DNA of 15,339 bases from Coriobacteriia bacterium (GTDB taxonomy: Bacteria > Actinomycetota > Coriobacteriia > Coriobacteriales > UBA8131): positions 1-15,339 of the forward strand of contig WQXZ01000026.1 in NCBI GenBank assembly GCA_009781525.1, read 5' to 3'. Both the position numbers and the translations under genes were made by a program. The notes under the pieces are model-generated. The model did no database searches. It was not told where the DNA came from and was given only the letters and a program-made list of their open reading frames with translations. Positions 15,182 to 15,339 of the stretch are shown here, piece after piece (position 1 is the stretch's first letter; every line of letters begins with the position of its first letter).

Positions 15182-15214
15182 AAGGACGGCTCAGGACAAA
15201 AGAGCCGTCCTTTT
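15182..15214 (+). terminator. Strong rho-independent terminator after the surface protein gene
   Basis: AAGGACGGCTC (15182-15192) pairs perfectly over 11 bp with GAGCCGTCCTT (15202-15212) around a 9-nt loop rich in A, and the stem runs into TTTT then G. It lies 55 nt after the stop codon and separates this gene from the next plus-strand gene. Confidence 0.9.
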
Positions 15215-15271
15215 GCTACCATCTCGGCATATGATTTCTATAGGCAAATCTCATCGAAACATGGAGGTACA

Positions 15272-15339
15272 ATGTTTTGCCCAAATTGCGGAAGTAGAGT
15301 TGGTGTTCACGATAGGTTTTGCACCGAATGTGGAGAAGA
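15272..15339 (+). CDS. Zinc-ribbon protein, partial (N-terminal 22 codons)
   Basis: An ATG preceded by GGAGGTACA opens a frame reading MFCPNCGSRVGVHDRFCTEC and continues past the right edge. Two CxxC pairs (C3/C6 and C17/C20) form a typical N-terminal zinc ribbon, as found at the front of many Gram-positive membrane or regulatory proteins. What follows the ribbon cannot be seen, so no function is assigned. Confidence 0.8.
   Translation, partial: MFCPNCGSRVGVHDRFCTECGE

Overview
The window looks like a chromosomal core-metabolism region of a Gram-positive, anaerobe-type bacterium. The best guess is the Actinomycetota class Coriobacteriia; a Clostridia-like Firmicute is the main alternative. 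The reasons are the gene order accC-asp23-nusB-xseB-dxs-tlyA-nadK, strong GGAGG-type ribosome sites, a YtrA-type GntR/ABC operon, and a secreted protein with a sortase-like TPATG tail. This taxonomic call is inference from gene order and protein style, with no search behind it. No tRNA, rRNA, insertion sequence, CRISPR array or prophage signal was seen.

Positions 1-8113 hold a long minus-strand block read from right to left: a pyruvate-carboxylase-type carboxyltransferase fused to a complete AccB-like biotin carrier (pycB-accB), biotin carboxylase (accC), an Asp23/Gls24 protein, nusB, xseB, dxs, tlyA, and nadK, which is cut by the left edge. From accC through tlyA the spacings are from -4 to 27 nt, so they probably form one operon. 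xseA and ispA, which often sit in this cluster, are absent here.

Positions 8362-11100 hold a tandem pair of MgtE magnesium channels on the minus strand. The upstream copy is full length but has an altered pore motif. The downstream copy has the standard pore motif but lacks the whole N-terminal gating domain. The roughly 510-nt region before the pair carries a possible promoter, a 30-codon leader ORF with a near-perfect Shine-Dalgarno sequence inside a nested RNA hairpin, a further perfect inverted repeat, and a hairpin that would bury the mgtE ribosome site. It does not match the M-box magnesium riboswitch consensus as I know it, so it is the best candidate here for an undescribed regulatory system.

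Positions 11265-13264 hold a three-gene minus-strand operon: a GntR/YtrA-type repressor with a TTG start, an ABC ATPase and an ABC-2 type permease. Divergent from it, on the plus strand, is a secreted, probably wall-anchored protein of about 528 residues. It has a repetitive beta-solenoid-like body, an InlB-B/Flg_new-like module and a TPATGD anchor, and is followed by a strong intrinsic terminator. The window ends in the first 22 codons of a zinc-ribbon protein.
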